DNA of 64,000 nt from Methylococcus sp. EFPC2. Lineage in GTDB: Bacteria > Pseudomonadota > Gammaproteobacteria > Methylococcales > Methylococcaceae. Below, piece by piece: positions 19,383 through 28,643 of this stretch. Within the stretch, counting starts at the first letter, position 1. The number at the start of each line of letters is the position of its first letter. Below the pieces are notes generated by a model. The model saw only the letters and a list, made by a program, of their open reading frames with translations, was not told the DNA's origin and did no database searches. A program made the position numbers and the translations under genes. The stretch spans positions 4,228,001 through 4,292,000 of the forward strand of contig NZ_CP070491.1 in the NCBI RefSeq assembly GCF_016925495.1. The letters run 5' to 3'.

Positions 19383-21346
19383 GCGTTCAGCGAGCGCTCG
19401 TTGCGGTAGCGCGCCAGGGCCCAGAGCGGGAAGAACTTGTCGTAGCCGTGGTACTTCAAATAGAAAACCTTGGGGAAACCGGGGGCATTGAAATGCTCGT
19501 CCTTCCACAGCCCATCGGCTTTCTGGTGCGCGATCAGGTAGTCCACGCCGGCTTTGACTTCTGCCGAGTTCGCCTCGCCGGCCGCCATCAGGGCGATGAG
19601 CGCCAGTGCGGTGTGGAAGGCCATGCCGGTGTGGAACTCGCCACGCAAGGCCTCGCTGCTGTCGTGATAGGTGTAGTTGTCCTCGCCCCAGCTGCCGTCC
19701 GCACGTTGCTTGCTTTTGAGCCAGGCGACGGCGCGGCGCACGCTGGGATCGTCCCTGGAAACGCCGGCTTTCTCGAAGCCGATCAGCACCGACCAGCAAC
19801 CGTAGATATAGTTGGTGCCCCAGCGGCCGAACCAGGAACCGTCCGCTTCCTGATCCTTTTTCAAGTAGGCGATGCAGCGGTCGATCACGGCCTGGTATTC
19901 CGGGTGTTCGTCGACCAGGTTGGCCAGGAACATGATGCAACGGGCGCTGACGTCGGCCGTCGGCGGGTCGAGCAGGGCGCCGTGATCGGCGAAGGGAATG
20001 TGGTTGAGATAGTAGTGGTCGTTGTCGGCGTCGAAAGCACCCCAGCCACCGTTGCGCGACTGCATGCCGGCGATCCATACCCCTGCGCGCTCGATATTGC
20101 CGGCGAGTTCGGGATCGCGGGCCTGCACCATGGCCTGGGCAACCACCGCGGTGTCGTCTACATCCGGATAGTAGCTGTTGCCGAACTGGAAGGCCCAGCC
20201 GCCGCCCGGCAATTCGGGGCGCTGGATCTGCCAGTCGCCCGGCTCGTCGGTGAGTTGCTTGCTGGCCAGCCAGCGCATGGCGTTCTTGAGCTGCGCGCGG
20301 GTTTCCGGGTCGCGTTCGTAGCGGTCGGCTTCCTGCAGGGCCAGCGAAGCCAGGCCGGTATCCCAGATGGGGGATACGCACGGCTGGCAATAGGCGGTGT
20401 CGCCCTTGATGACCAGCAGGCGGTTGATGGCTTCCTTGGCGGTTGCGCGCAATTCGTGATCCTTGGGGAAGCCCAGATAGTCCAGCGCCTCGTAGGAGTT
20501 GACCATGGCCGGAAAGATCGCACCCAGTCCGTCCACGCCGTTGAGGCGTTCGATAAACCAGTCGCGGGCCAGGTTGGTAGCCTTGCGGCGCAGGAAGCCG
20601 GGGATCAGCGGCTCCATCAGCCTTCCCATGCGCTCTACGGCCAGGACGGCCTTGCCCAGCGGAGTCTTGACGTGGGAGAAGTAGTTCCGTTCCTTTTCAG
20701 GGGCGACCGTGAACAGCTCGCGCACGCCGACCTTGTGCGGATTGCGCGCGGTGACCTTGTAAGTGCAGAGGATGAACAGGGGCACCATGCAGGTGCGCGA
20801 CCAGTAGGAAACCTTGTCCAGGTGGAAGGGGAACCACTTGGGCAGCAGCATCACTTCAACGGGAATGAAGGGCACGCCGCGCCAGGGTATCTGCTCGAAC
20901 TGAGCCAGCATGATGCGTGTGAAGACGTTGGCCTTGGCCGCTCCGCCCTGGGCCAGTATCCACTCCCTGGCCCTCTTCATGTGCGGGGCATCGATGTCGT
21001 CGCCCGCGAGTTTCAGGGCGTAATAGGCCTTGACGGTGCAGGAAATGTCGCCGGCCCCACCGTGGAACAGCGGATAACTGCCGTCCGCGCTCTGCTTGGT
21101 GCGCAGGAACCGGGCGATCTTGGCTTGCAGGTCGGCGTCGATCTCGTCCATGAAATGCATCATGAGGATGTATTCGGACGGGATGGTGCAATCGGCTTCC
21201 AGTTCGAACACCCAGTAACCTTCGGGATGCTGCAGGTTCAGCAGACTGGATCGGGCGCGCGCAACGGCCTCGTCGAGAGGCGATTCCGGAAAGCAGCCCA
21301 CGAAGGCGGAATCAAGGCCGGACATTTCGTCGAATTCTCTTAACAT
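19379..21346 (-). CDS. shc: squalene-hopene cyclase
   Basis: This enzyme converts squalene to hopene/hopanol at the membrane in one polycyclisation. The protein has 655 residues, normal for the family. The protonating acid motif DVDDTA is at residues 395-400. Several QW repeats are visible (QSADGSYPLF, GGWGAFD, QEADGSWFGRWG, QRADGSWGED, QKADGLWKD). It lies 46 bp after the squalene synthase and is translationally coupled to hpnG. Confidence 0.97.
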   Translation of the reverse strand: MLREFDEMSGLDSAFVGCFPESPLDEAVARARSSLLNLQHPEGYWVFELEADCTIPSEYILMMHFMDEIDADLQAKIARFLRTKQSADGSYPLFHGGAGDISCTVKAYYALKLAGDDIDAPHMKRAREWILAQGGAAKANVFTRIMLAQFEQIPWRGVPFIPVEVMLLPKWFPFHLDKVSYWSRTCMVPLFILCTYKVTARNPHKVGVRELFTVAPEKERNYFSHVKTPLGKAVLAVERMGRLMEPLIPGFLRRKATNLARDWFIERLNGVDGLGAIFPAMVNSYEALDYLGFPKDHELRATAKEAINRLLVIKGDTAYCQPCVSPIWDTGLASLALQEADRYERDPETRAQLKNAMRWLASKQLTDEPGDWQIQRPELPGGGWAFQFGNSYYPDVDDTAVVAQAMVQARDPELAGNIERAGVWIAGMQSRNGGWGAFDADNDHYYLNHIPFADHGALLDPPTADVSARCIMFLANLVDEHPEYQAVIDRCIAYLKKDQEADGSWFGRWGTNYIYGCWSVLIGFEKAGVSRDDPSVRRAVAWLKSKQRADGSWGEDNYTYHDSSEALRGEFHTGMAFHTALALIALMAAGEANSAEVKAGVDYLIAHQKADGLWKDEHFNAPGFPKVFYLKYHGYDKFFPLWALARYRNERSLNA

Positions 21347-21392
21347 GGCTCGGTTGCTCCTTGTTAACGCGGTGTTCGAAATTGCTCGATGA

Positions 21393-22478
21393 CTAGCTTT
21401 GGTGCGCCAAAGCCAAGACTTGGCGATCGGCGGCCGGCAGCCCCAAGCCCGCCAGCCAGAATGTGGTTTTCAGCAGCAGATCGCTGTGCAGGGTCAGGCG
21501 GCTGGTCAGGATGGTGGCCTTGACGCTGCGGCGGGTGATCTTGACCTGGCTGGATTCGCTGAAATCGATGTGGGCATTGACCTTGCGCAGCGTCAATACC
21601 GCCATGCCCAGCGCCCACAGACAGAATTCGCGCAGCCCGGTCTCGTGGCTGGGGATCAGCAGGGTGTACTCCAGCGCGTTGCGCAGATGCGCGTGGGCGA
21701 TGCCGATCAGGCGGCGGAAGCCCTCGGCGAAACGGGGATCGTGATGACCGGGGCTTAGGTCGCTCAGGTCGAAGCCGGCCGCATCGAAAATTTCGCGCGG
21801 CAGCCAGCAGACGCCGCGGCCGTGGTCGTCCCACAGATCCTTCAGGATGTTGGTCATCTGCAATCCCTGGCCGAAGGAAACCGCGAGTTTCATGAGGAGG
21901 TCGCGGTGGATGGCGATTTCCGGCGAGTAATGGCAGAACAGCCGGGTCAGCATCTCGCCCACCACGCCGGCCACGTAGTAGCAGTAGCTGCTCATCTCAT
22001 CCATGGTCGCCAGGCCGTGGCGCAGGTCGCGGTCCTGAAACTCGACCATGCCCTGGCCCATGACGCTCACGCATTGATATAAGGCCTCGCGCTGCGGCGC
22101 CTCGAACCCGTGGGTGATGGCGATGACACGCGGGATCAGGCGGATCAGCTCGTGTTCGGCCGGTATCGTCTGTTGCGAGAGCAGAGGGGCCAAGTCGGCC
22201 GCAAGGGCTGTCGCATCGTCTTCACCGGCGACCACGCGGACGAAGCGCTGACAGAACTGGCGCTTCTGCGCCGAGGTCAGGGCGACTTCGTCTTCTATCG
22301 TATCGACGATGCGGCACAGCAGGTAGGCGTTGGAAACCGGCTTGGCCAGGCCTGCGGGCAACTGGGGTATGGTCAGCGCGAAGGTGCGCGATACGCCTTC
22401 GAGCAGCCAGGCCTGCAGGGCGTCGTCGTCCAGACGGGCGAAATCTGGAATGGCGATTTCGGAGTGGCTTCCGTTCAT
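21393..22478 (-). CDS. sqs: squalene synthase (farnesyl-diphosphate farnesyltransferase, single-enzyme type)
   Basis: A trans-isoprenyl diphosphate synthase of the squalene/phytoene synthase family with 361 residues. The first metal-binding motif is D59-T-I-E-D63 and the second region is around QMTNILKDLWDD. SRTFALTIPQLP and YCYYVAGVVGEM match squalene synthases. The length, and the lack of hpnC, hpnD and hpnE in this locus, favour the one-enzyme Sqs route from farnesyl diphosphate to squalene rather than the three-enzyme HpnCDE route. Product specificity is inferred. Confidence 0.85.
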   Translation of the reverse strand: MNGSHSEIAIPDFARLDDDALQAWLLEGVSRTFALTIPQLPAGLAKPVSNAYLLCRIVDTIEDEVALTSAQKRQFCQRFVRVVAGEDDATALAADLAPLLSQQTIPAEHELIRLIPRVIAITHGFEAPQREALYQCVSVMGQGMVEFQDRDLRHGLATMDEMSSYCYYVAGVVGEMLTRLFCHYSPEIAIHRDLLMKLAVSFGQGLQMTNILKDLWDDHGRGVCWLPREIFDAAGFDLSDLSPGHHDPRFAEGFRRLIGIAHAHLRNALEYTLLIPSHETGLREFCLWALGMAVLTLRKVNAHIDFSESSQVKITRRSVKATILTSRLTLHSDLLLKTTFWLAGLGLPAADRQVLALAHQS

Positions 22479-22808
22479 GCGTGTGCTGTCTGCTCTAAAA
22501 AGTTTGGGTGGCGCGCAAGCCTTGGGCTAGGCGCAATTGCCTTGCAAAAGTAAGGCTGTTGTATTTTAGCTATTTTTTTTGAGAAAAAAACAACTTGTTG
22601 TAGAAAATTTGTTTTATCATAACCACCGAAAGCCAGTGACCCAATCACCAAGGGCTGAGTAAACTCTTATTTTGGATAAGGTTTATCTCCGAAAACGGCA
22701 AACTTTTCTGGCCATGCAGGGACCTGCGGAGAGTTGTTGCGTTTTCCACACAGCGCGATGTCGAGTTAGGGCGGCTGCATTGCACAACATTCAATTAGGA
22801 GATACACG
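22479..22808. promoter_or_regulatory. divergent sqs / hpnH control region
   Basis: A 330-bp gap between the divergent squalene synthase and hpnH genes. Bases ~22558-22625 are strikingly AT-rich compared with the surrounding DNA and hold A and T tracts, which suggests promoter DNA for one or both directions. The hpnH ribosome site TTAGGAG is at the right end (22795-22801). No coding frame is supported and no named operator is recognised. Confidence 0.5.
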
Positions 22809-23918
22809 ATGGGCGTTCCATTACGTCAACAGATCACCGTAGCGAGCTACCTGCTCAAGCAGAAGATCAAAGGTGTCAAACGCTACCCCCTGGTACTGAT
22901 GTTGGAACCTTTGTTTCGGTGCAATCTGGCTTGCGCCGGCTGCGGCAAGATCGACTACCCGGAGGAGATCCTCAACCGCCGCTTGAGCGTGGAGGACAGC
23001 CTGGCGGCCGTGGACGAGTGCGGCGCGCCCATCGTCTCGATCGCGGGCGGAGAGCCGCTGCTGCACAAGGAGCTGCCGCAAATCGTGGAAGGCATCATCG
23101 CGCGGAAGAAATACGTTTATCTCTGCACCAACGCCTTGCTGCTGAAAAAGCGCATGGACGATTACCAGCCGTCTCCTTACCTGACCTTCTCCATCCATCT
23201 GGACGGCAATCGCGACCGTCATGATGCCTCGGTGTGTCAGGAAGGCGTATTTGATCGTGCGGTCGAGGTCATCGAGCAGGCCATCAAGAAGGGGTTCCGG
23301 GTGACCGTCAACTGCACCCTGTTCCAGAATGAATCCGCCGAGGAAGTCGTCGAATTCCTCGACTATACCAAGAAGCTGGGCGTCGAAGGCGTCACGATCG
23401 CCCCCGGCTTCAGCTACGAGCACGCACCGCAGCAGGACATCTTCATCAAGCTGCGCGACAGCAAGGAACTGTTCCGCAAGGTGTTCAAGATCGGCAAGAA
23501 CCGCAAGTGGGCCCTCAACCACTCCCCGCTGTACCTGGATTTCCTCGCCGGTAACCAGGCCTACAACTGCACGCCCTGGGGCAACCCCACCCGCAATGTG
23601 TTCGGATGGCAGAAGCCCTGTTATTTGCTGGTCGACGAAGGTTACGCGCCGTCGTTCAAATCGCTGCTGGAAGACACGCCCTGGGACAAATACGGCAATT
23701 CCAAGAATCCCAAGTGCGCCAACTGCATGGCCCACTGCGGTTTCGAGGCAACCGCCGCCGACGATTCCATCAGCAATCCGCTGAAAGCCCTGTGGGTAGG
23801 CTTGCGCGGGCCGCGCACGGAAGGCGCCATGGCCCCCGACCCGGTCCCCGAATGGGAGGCCAAGCAGACCAAGAGCGTGCTGTCCCGCCCGGTCATCAGC
23901 ATCGAAGCGGTCGAATAG
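22809..23918 (+). CDS. hpnH: adenosyl hopene synthase, radical SAM
   Basis: HpnH uses a radical SAM [4Fe-4S] cluster to add the 5'-deoxyadenosyl group to diploptene, the first side-chain step for C35 hopanoids. It has 369 residues; the cluster cysteines are C38, C42 and C45 (CNLACAGC). AGGEPLL follows as the SAM-binding GGE motif. The C-terminal cysteine group (CANCMAHC) fits the SPASM-like tail of the family. The start has a clear TTAGGAG site. It is divergent from the rest of the hopanoid cluster and followed by a strong terminator, so it is a single-gene unit. Confidence 0.95.
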   Translation: MGVPLRQQITVASYLLKQKIKGVKRYPLVLMLEPLFRCNLACAGCGKIDYPEEILNRRLSVEDSLAAVDECGAPIVSIAGGEPLLHKELPQIVEGIIARKKYVYLCTNALLLKKRMDDYQPSPYLTFSIHLDGNRDRHDASVCQEGVFDRAVEVIEQAIKKGFRVTVNCTLFQNESAEEVVEFLDYTKKLGVEGVTIAPGFSYEHAPQQDIFIKLRDSKELFRKVFKIGKNRKWALNHSPLYLDFLAGNQAYNCTPWGNPTRNVFGWQKPCYLLVDEGYAPSFKSLLEDTPWDKYGNSKNPKCANCMAHCGFEATAADDSISNPLKALWVGLRGPRTEGAMAPDPVPEWEAKQTKSVLSRPVISIEAVE

Positions 23919-23943
23919 ACGTTACGTCGGTAATACGCTATCA

Positions 23944-23978
23944 GCCTCTGCCGGGGTCCTCCCGGCAGAGGCTTTTTT
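23944..23978 (+). terminator. rho-independent terminator of hpnH
   Basis: A perfect 12-bp stem (GCCTCTGCCGGG / CCCGGCAGAGGC) with a 5-base loop, followed by TTTTTT, 26 bp after the hpnH stop. Confidence 0.95.
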
Positions 23979-24058
23979 GTGTCCGCGTATCGTGTGCGGG
24001 GCTCAAGCGCGATAGGGATGAAGGTACAATCGGCGCAGACTCCCGCATCTGACGGACT

Positions 24059-26044
24059 ATGAACTCCTCGCTGTTCGACGACTTACTGCTCATCTTTGGC
24101 GCCTCGGTGTTGATCAGTGCGTTGTTCGGACGTCTGCGCCTGGCGCCCATCCTGGGCTATTTGCTGGTCGGCGTGGCGTTCGGGCCCGGAGCCTTGGGGC
24201 TGTTGAACAATGTTGCCGACATCCACGACTTCGCCGAATTCGGTATCGTGTTCCTGCTGTTCAGCCTCGGATTGGAGTTTTCCATCCCCAAGATGCTGGC
24301 CCTGCGGCGCACCGTATTCGGCCTGGGTGGATTGCAGGTCGCCGTATGCCAATCGGTCATCGTCGCGCTGGCCTGGTTCGCCGGGGTGCCGTTCGTGGGC
24401 GCCTTGGTGATAGGCGGGGCCTTGGCCCTGTCCTCGACCGCCATCGTCAGCAAGGAATTGCTCAGGAGTAAGGAATTCAACCGCCATCATGGCCAACTGG
24501 CCTTCGGGGTGTTGTTGTTCCAGGATCTGGCGGCCCTGCTGTTCATCCTGATGGCGCCGGTGCTGCACGATGCGTCGCTGGGGGATGGACCGCGACTGGT
24601 CGGGGAGTTGTTGCTGCGCGGGATACTGCTGTTTTCCGCTTTGCTGGCGCTGGGACATTGGGTGCTGCCTAAGCTGTTCGAACTGGTCGCCAAGGCCGGC
24701 GGCGAGGAACTGCTGGTACTGGCGGCCCTGGTCGTGGCCTTGTTCGCGGGATGGGTGACGCATTTATTCGAGTTGCCCATGTCGTTGGGCGCTTTCGTCG
24801 CCGGCGTGACCTTGGGCGAGAGCCATTACCGTCATCAGATCGAGGCCGATATCCGGCCCTTCCGCGACGTGCTGTTGGGCCTGTTTTTCGTCGGTGTGGG
24901 CGCCCTGCTCGAATTTTCCGTCGTCGTCGAGTTCGGTCCCTGGCTGGTGCTGGCCGCCCTGGTGTTGCTGACCGTCAAGGCCGGCTTGCTGGCGGGTCTG
25001 GCTTTGGCCATGAGGGAGAATGCCCGCAATGCCTTGCGGGTCGGCTTCATGCTGGCGCAGGGAGGCGAGTTCGGTTTCGTGTTACTCAATCTGGGGGGGC
25101 AGCAGCACTTGCTGGATACGACCCAGGTTTCCTTCGTCTCGGGCGTGATCATCCTGAGCATGCTGGCGACACCGGTTGCTACGAGCATCGGCCGCAGGTT
25201 TGCGGAAATTTTGCGCAAGCGGGATGCGGCCTCGGCCCCGCCGGACGAAGCGAGCATCGCGTCGCTGGAAGCCCAGGTCGCGGAACTGGACCGGCCGGTG
25301 CTGATCTGCGGCTATGGCCGCGTCGGTCAGACGGTTTCCCGCTTTCTGCGCCGTTTCGGCATTCCGTTCGTGGCGCTGGACAGCGACCCCATGCGGGTGC
25401 GGGAAGCGGCCGAAGCGGGCGAATCCGTCTTCATCGGCGATTCGCGCCGCCCCGAACTATTGAAAGCCGCCGGTATCGAGCAAGCGAGGTTGGTGGTGAT
25501 CAGTTTCAGCGAGGAGGCGCGCCGATCCCGCACGCTGGCGACGGTGCGCACCGTGCGCACCGACGTGCCCGTACTGGTGCGCACGAGCGACGACACCTAT
25601 TTGCAGGATTATCTGGATCAGGGCGCCAGCGAGGTCGTGCCGGAAAGCCTGGAAGGCGCCCTGATGCTGGTGTCTCACGTTCTGGCCATGCTGAATGTGC
25701 CGATCGGACAGATCGTGCGAGCCATCAATCAAGTCAGGCGGGAGCGCTATCAGATCCTGCAAGGCTATTTCCAGGGCGAACAGACCCGCTTGATCGACGA
25801 GGAAGGGCGGCGGCTGAAGGTGCTGCATGCCATCCCCTTGCCGGAGAACGCTTCCGCCGCCGGCAGCCGCATCGTGGATCTGGGACTGGACGAGTTCGGC
25901 GTGACGCTGAGCGCGGTGCGGCGCGGGCATAGCAGCATACAGTCGCCGCCGCCGGAGTACGAGCTGATGGCCGGCGATATCGTCATACTGCTCGGCGAAA
26001 CCGAGCAGATCGACCAGGCCGAGAGCCGCCTCCTGGCGGGTTGA
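24059..26044 (+). CDS. CPA2 family monovalent cation/proton antiporter with RCK domain
   Basis: A KefB/KefC-like or YbaL-like transporter of 661 residues. Residues ~1-380 form about 12-13 membrane helices (Na_H_Exchanger type; SLGLEFSIPKM and GGALALSSTAIVSKEL are typical). A TrkA-N nucleotide-binding domain follows (~415-530; ICGYGRVGQTV is the Rossmann glycine motif), then a TrkA-C domain (~575-655). It probably exports K+ or Na+ in exchange for protons. The ion, and whether glutathione adducts gate it, cannot be told from the sequence. Confidence 0.88.
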   Translation: MNSSLFDDLLLIFGASVLISALFGRLRLAPILGYLLVGVAFGPGALGLLNNVADIHDFAEFGIVFLLFSLGLEFSIPKMLALRRTVFGLGGLQVAVCQSVIVALAWFAGVPFVGALVIGGALALSSTAIVSKELLRSKEFNRHHGQLAFGVLLFQDLAALLFILMAPVLHDASLGDGPRLVGELLLRGILLFSALLALGHWVLPKLFELVAKAGGEELLVLAALVVALFAGWVTHLFELPMSLGAFVAGVTLGESHYRHQIEADIRPFRDVLLGLFFVGVGALLEFSVVVEFGPWLVLAALVLLTVKAGLLAGLALAMRENARNALRVGFMLAQGGEFGFVLLNLGGQQHLLDTTQVSFVSGVIILSMLATPVATSIGRRFAEILRKRDAASAPPDEASIASLEAQVAELDRPVLICGYGRVGQTVSRFLRRFGIPFVALDSDPMRVREAAEAGESVFIGDSRRPELLKAAGIEQARLVVISFSEEARRSRTLATVRTVRTDVPVLVRTSDDTYLQDYLDQGASEVVPESLEGALMLVSHVLAMLNVPIGQIVRAINQVRRERYQILQGYFQGEQTRLIDEEGRRLKVLHAIPLPENASAAGSRIVDLGLDEFGVTLSAVRRGHSSIQSPPPEYELMAGDIVILLGETEQIDQAESRLLAG

Positions 26045-26073
26045 GCCGGGAGGTGCAGGCCGCCTCTCGCGCG

Positions 26074-26859
26074 CTACAATCCCAGCGCGGCGGGTAAATC
26101 CCTCACCGTATCGAGGATCAGGTCCGGTCGGATGGCCGAGGCCTCGGTGTAAGCCTGGCGGTACTTGCCCGTGCGCACCAAGATGCCCCGCAATCCGGCC
26201 TGCTGACCGCCGCCCACGTCCACGTCGATGTCGTCGCCGACGATCGCGACTTCGGACGCCGCAAGCCCCATGTCGTTCAAGGCCAGCCGGAAAAAATCCT
26301 CCGACGGTTTACCTATGATGCGAGCGGTGACGCCACTCGCATATTCCAGCCCGTGGATGAAGCCGCCGATGTCCATTTGCAAGCCCGACTCCGTCTGCCA
26401 GAAACGGTTTTTATGCACGGCGATGAACTCGGCGCCGTTTTTCAGCGCATTGAAGACCTCGCTCAGCAAGGAATAAGACCAGCCATCGCCGATGTCGCCC
26501 ACGACGATATGCGTCGCCTTCGTATCCGACTGGCGGAGCTCCGCGAAGTCCCGTTTGACGTCCTCCGCCAGCAACAGCCGGCAAACCGGATCGGGCAGGG
26601 CTTGTAGATAAAGCCGGGCGGCCTGCGGCGCGCTGACGATTTCCTCGGTTGCGACGGGAAAACCCAGCGCGCCGATTTTTCGCTGCAAGGTGGCCAGCGA
26701 CAAGGTACTGGTATTGGTGATAAAGCGGCAAACATAGCCGGCGTCCCGCACCTGTCGCACGGCTTCAGCGGCGCCGGCAATGACGTGGGATCCCACGTAA
26801 AGCACCCCGTCGAGATCGAACAGGATGCCCTTGAGGCCGAAAGGAGAGAATGAGCCCAT
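26074..26859 (-). CDS. HAD-superfamily phosphatase, LHPP/NagD-like subfamily IIA
   Basis: A HAD hydrolase of 261 residues. Motif I is FDLDGVLYVG at the N-terminus, motif II is the ITNTSTLS threonine segment, and the C-terminal GDDIDVDVGGGQQAGLRGILVRTGKY motif is typical of the subfamily with a C2 cap. It probably acts on small phosphorylated metabolites or phospho-amino-acids. The ATG at 26859 is chosen because it places motif I at the usual distance; an upstream TTG at 26895 would add 12 residues. It is convergent with the antiporter gene. Confidence 0.85.
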   Translation of the reverse strand: MGSFSPFGLKGILFDLDGVLYVGSHVIAGAAEAVRQVRDAGYVCRFITNTSTLSLATLQRKIGALGFPVATEEIVSAPQAARLYLQALPDPVCRLLLAEDVKRDFAELRQSDTKATHIVVGDIGDGWSYSLLSEVFNALKNGAEFIAVHKNRFWQTESGLQMDIGGFIHGLEYASGVTARIIGKPSEDFFRLALNDMGLAASEVAIVGDDIDVDVGGGQQAGLRGILVRTGKYRQAYTEASAIRPDLILDTVRDLPAALGL

Positions 26860-27042
26860 GGGCGTATGGTAAGCAGATTCGGCATCGAGCGCCAAGCTGG
26901 CTCGTGACGTCTAGGCCCGGATGACACGCGGGATCGTAAACCGGGAGGTGTCGGGAATCACCCGAACAGGCCGAGTGAAGTATCGCAGCGGTAGCAGCGG
27001 ATGGTCGCGCTTCGCCGAACGGGAGAGCTAGGGATCGATAGG

Positions 27043-27088
27043 ATGGCGCGCCCGGCAGGATTCGAACCTGCGACCAACGGCTTCGGAA
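27043..27088. repeat. left attachment core (displaced tRNA-Arg 3' half)
   Basis: 46 bp identical to 46259-46304. It covers the tRNA-Arg from the anticodon loop through the encoded CCA on the minus strand. The 5' half of the tRNA is missing here, so this is the copy displaced by integration and not a functional tRNA. The repeat ends exactly at CTTCGGAA, after which the two sides diverge. Confidence 0.92.
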
Positions 27089-27207
27089 TCAGTCCCACGA
27101 CTCTTACACCCTGTTTCACCGGGATACATTTTCTTTTATTTTCAATGGGTTTAAGCTGAGGCCAGGTTTACCGAATAGTACGGAAATGCCTCGAATTTCC
27201 TCTTTCC

Positions 27208-27245
27208 GGTAGCACAGCGGTAGCACAGGAACTCTGTGCTACCGG
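27208..27245. repeat. left arm-type repeats, GGTAGCACAG units
   Basis: Two direct copies of GGTAGCACAG (27208-27217 and 27219-27228) are followed by an inverted copy in a 12-bp perfect inverted repeat (CCGGTAGCACAG at 27206-27217 against CTGTGCTACCGG at 27234-27245). The same double direct repeat recurs at 46195-46218 near the other att. The position between att core and integrase gene fits integrase arm-binding sites or an operator for int. Confidence 0.65.
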
Positions 27246-27269
27246 TTGAACACCCTGGACGGCTTACCC

Positions 27270-28640
27270 ATGGCAAGCGAAAAAATCGAGTTCACGCGAG
27301 CGGCATTGTCCGCGATCACTCCCCCGGCGAAGGGGCGGGACTATTTCCGAGACGTCAAGCAAGCTGGCTTGCTGTTGGACGTAACCGCTTCCGGTACCAA
27401 GGCATTCCAGCTTTACCGCAAGGTTGGAGGTAAACCGGTGCGGGCCGTCCTAGGGCGATTCGATCCCGATTTGCCGGATTCCCGAGAACTGCCGAAAACG
27501 CTAGCCAACGGTAAGCCTCTAGATCCCCTGGCCTATATCGGCAACACGCCCCGGTTAAATGTCCGCATGGCGCGCGCCCTGACGGTTGCCGTATCGGCGG
27601 CGATGGATCGGGGCGAAAACCCGGTGGCGGACCGGCGGGAACAGCGCCGCAAAGCGGCGGAGGAGCTGACGCTTAGGGAGGCCTTCGACCTGTATTACAA
27701 AGACCACTTGCAACCCCAAGGCCGGCGCACCGCTGAGGAGCTGCAAGGGGAGTTTGCCCGCTACGTTGGCAAGGTGGTGCCCGGACAGAAAAAGCCCCGC
27801 GGGAAGGAAAGAACCAAAGCACCGGGTTCGGTTGATTGGGAGGGGCGCAAGCTATCCAGCATCAAGCCGGTGGAGGTCCGCAAGCTGATGGTAAGCCTTC
27901 GGGAGAACGTCGGGCCGCGCACGGCCAACAAGGTGCTGGCTCTTCTGCGGGCGCTCTATCGGAAGCTGGCGGAGTGGCGAGCTTATGACGGTGAGAACCC
28001 TACCCTGGGCATTCCGAAATATCCCGAGCGGGAGCGCTCGCGTTTCCTCAAGGCTGAAGAGTTGCCCAAGTTCTTTGAAGCGCTCCAAGGGGCTCCCGAG
28101 TATTTCCGTCACTTCGTTTTGCTGGCTATCTCTACTGGGGCTCGATCTTCGAATATTCAGGGTATGCGCTGGGTCGACCTGGACTTACACGCCGGCTTAT
28201 GGACTGTGCCGGGTGAGCAATCAAAGAACGGCGACCACCTGGTTATTCCTCTGACTGCGCCTGCTCTGGAAGTGCTGCGTGAGCGGCGGGGCAGCGGTAG
28301 TCCCTGGGTGTTTCCTTCCTACTCTGCCAGTGGTCACATGGGCCACCCGGCGAAGCCATGGGCGGACCTGTTGGAGCGGGCCGGCTTGACCGATCTGCGC
28401 ATGCACGACCTACGCCGAAGCCTGGGCAGTTGGGCAGCGATCCAGGGAGCCAGCATGGCGATCATCGGACAAGCCCTGGGGCATAAGAGCACCGATGCAA
28501 CCCGTATCTATGCCCGGCTGAGTGTGGACCCGGTACGCGATGCGATGGAGCGAGCGACCAGCGCCATATTCGCCGCCGGGGGCATACAACCCACTGCCGA
28601 AGTGGTCGACCTGGGAGCCAAGCGCAAGGCTAAAAAGTGA
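27270..28640 (+). CDS. int: site-specific tyrosine integrase, P4-like
   Basis: A 456-residue tyrosine recombinase that would catalyse integration and excision at the tRNA-Arg att. The N-terminal arm-binding domain is DUF4102-like (~1-100), with a core-binding SAM-like domain (~130-235) and a catalytic domain (~255-445). Catalytic residues are seen as the Arg in STGARSSNI, the HDLRR box, the His of ALGHKS and the Tyr in TRIYARL. The ATG at 27270 is preferred to the in-frame TTG at 27246, which lies within the inverted repeat. The stop is only 3 bp from the 87-bp iteron-like repeat. Confidence 0.93.
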   Translation: MASEKIEFTRAALSAITPPAKGRDYFRDVKQAGLLLDVTASGTKAFQLYRKVGGKPVRAVLGRFDPDLPDSRELPKTLANGKPLDPLAYIGNTPRLNVRMARALTVAVSAAMDRGENPVADRREQRRKAAEELTLREAFDLYYKDHLQPQGRRTAEELQGEFARYVGKVVPGQKKPRGKERTKAPGSVDWEGRKLSSIKPVEVRKLMVSLRENVGPRTANKVLALLRALYRKLAEWRAYDGENPTLGIPKYPERERSRFLKAEELPKFFEALQGAPEYFRHFVLLAISTGARSSNIQGMRWVDLDLHAGLWTVPGEQSKNGDHLVIPLTAPALEVLRERRGSGSPWVFPSYSASGHMGHPAKPWADLLERAGLTDLRMHDLRRSLGSWAAIQGASMAIIGQALGHKSTDATRIYARLSVDPVRDAMERATSAIFAAGGIQPTAEVVDLGAKRKAKK

Positions 28641-28643
28641 TGT

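Noticed and set aside
19304-21343. A 679-codon open frame on the plus strand opposite shc, and similar long antisense frames (48167-49696 minus, 53370-55580 plus, 60149-61753 minus)
   Set aside because: They are by-products of high GC with skewed third positions; the opposite strand holds well-recognised conserved proteins, and these frames show no motifs.
26976-27000. A third arm-type repeat outside the left att (GCAGCGGTAGCAGCGG)
   Set aside because: It shares only CAGCGGTAGCA with the GGTAGCACAG repeats and lies outside the element; chance similarity is likely.
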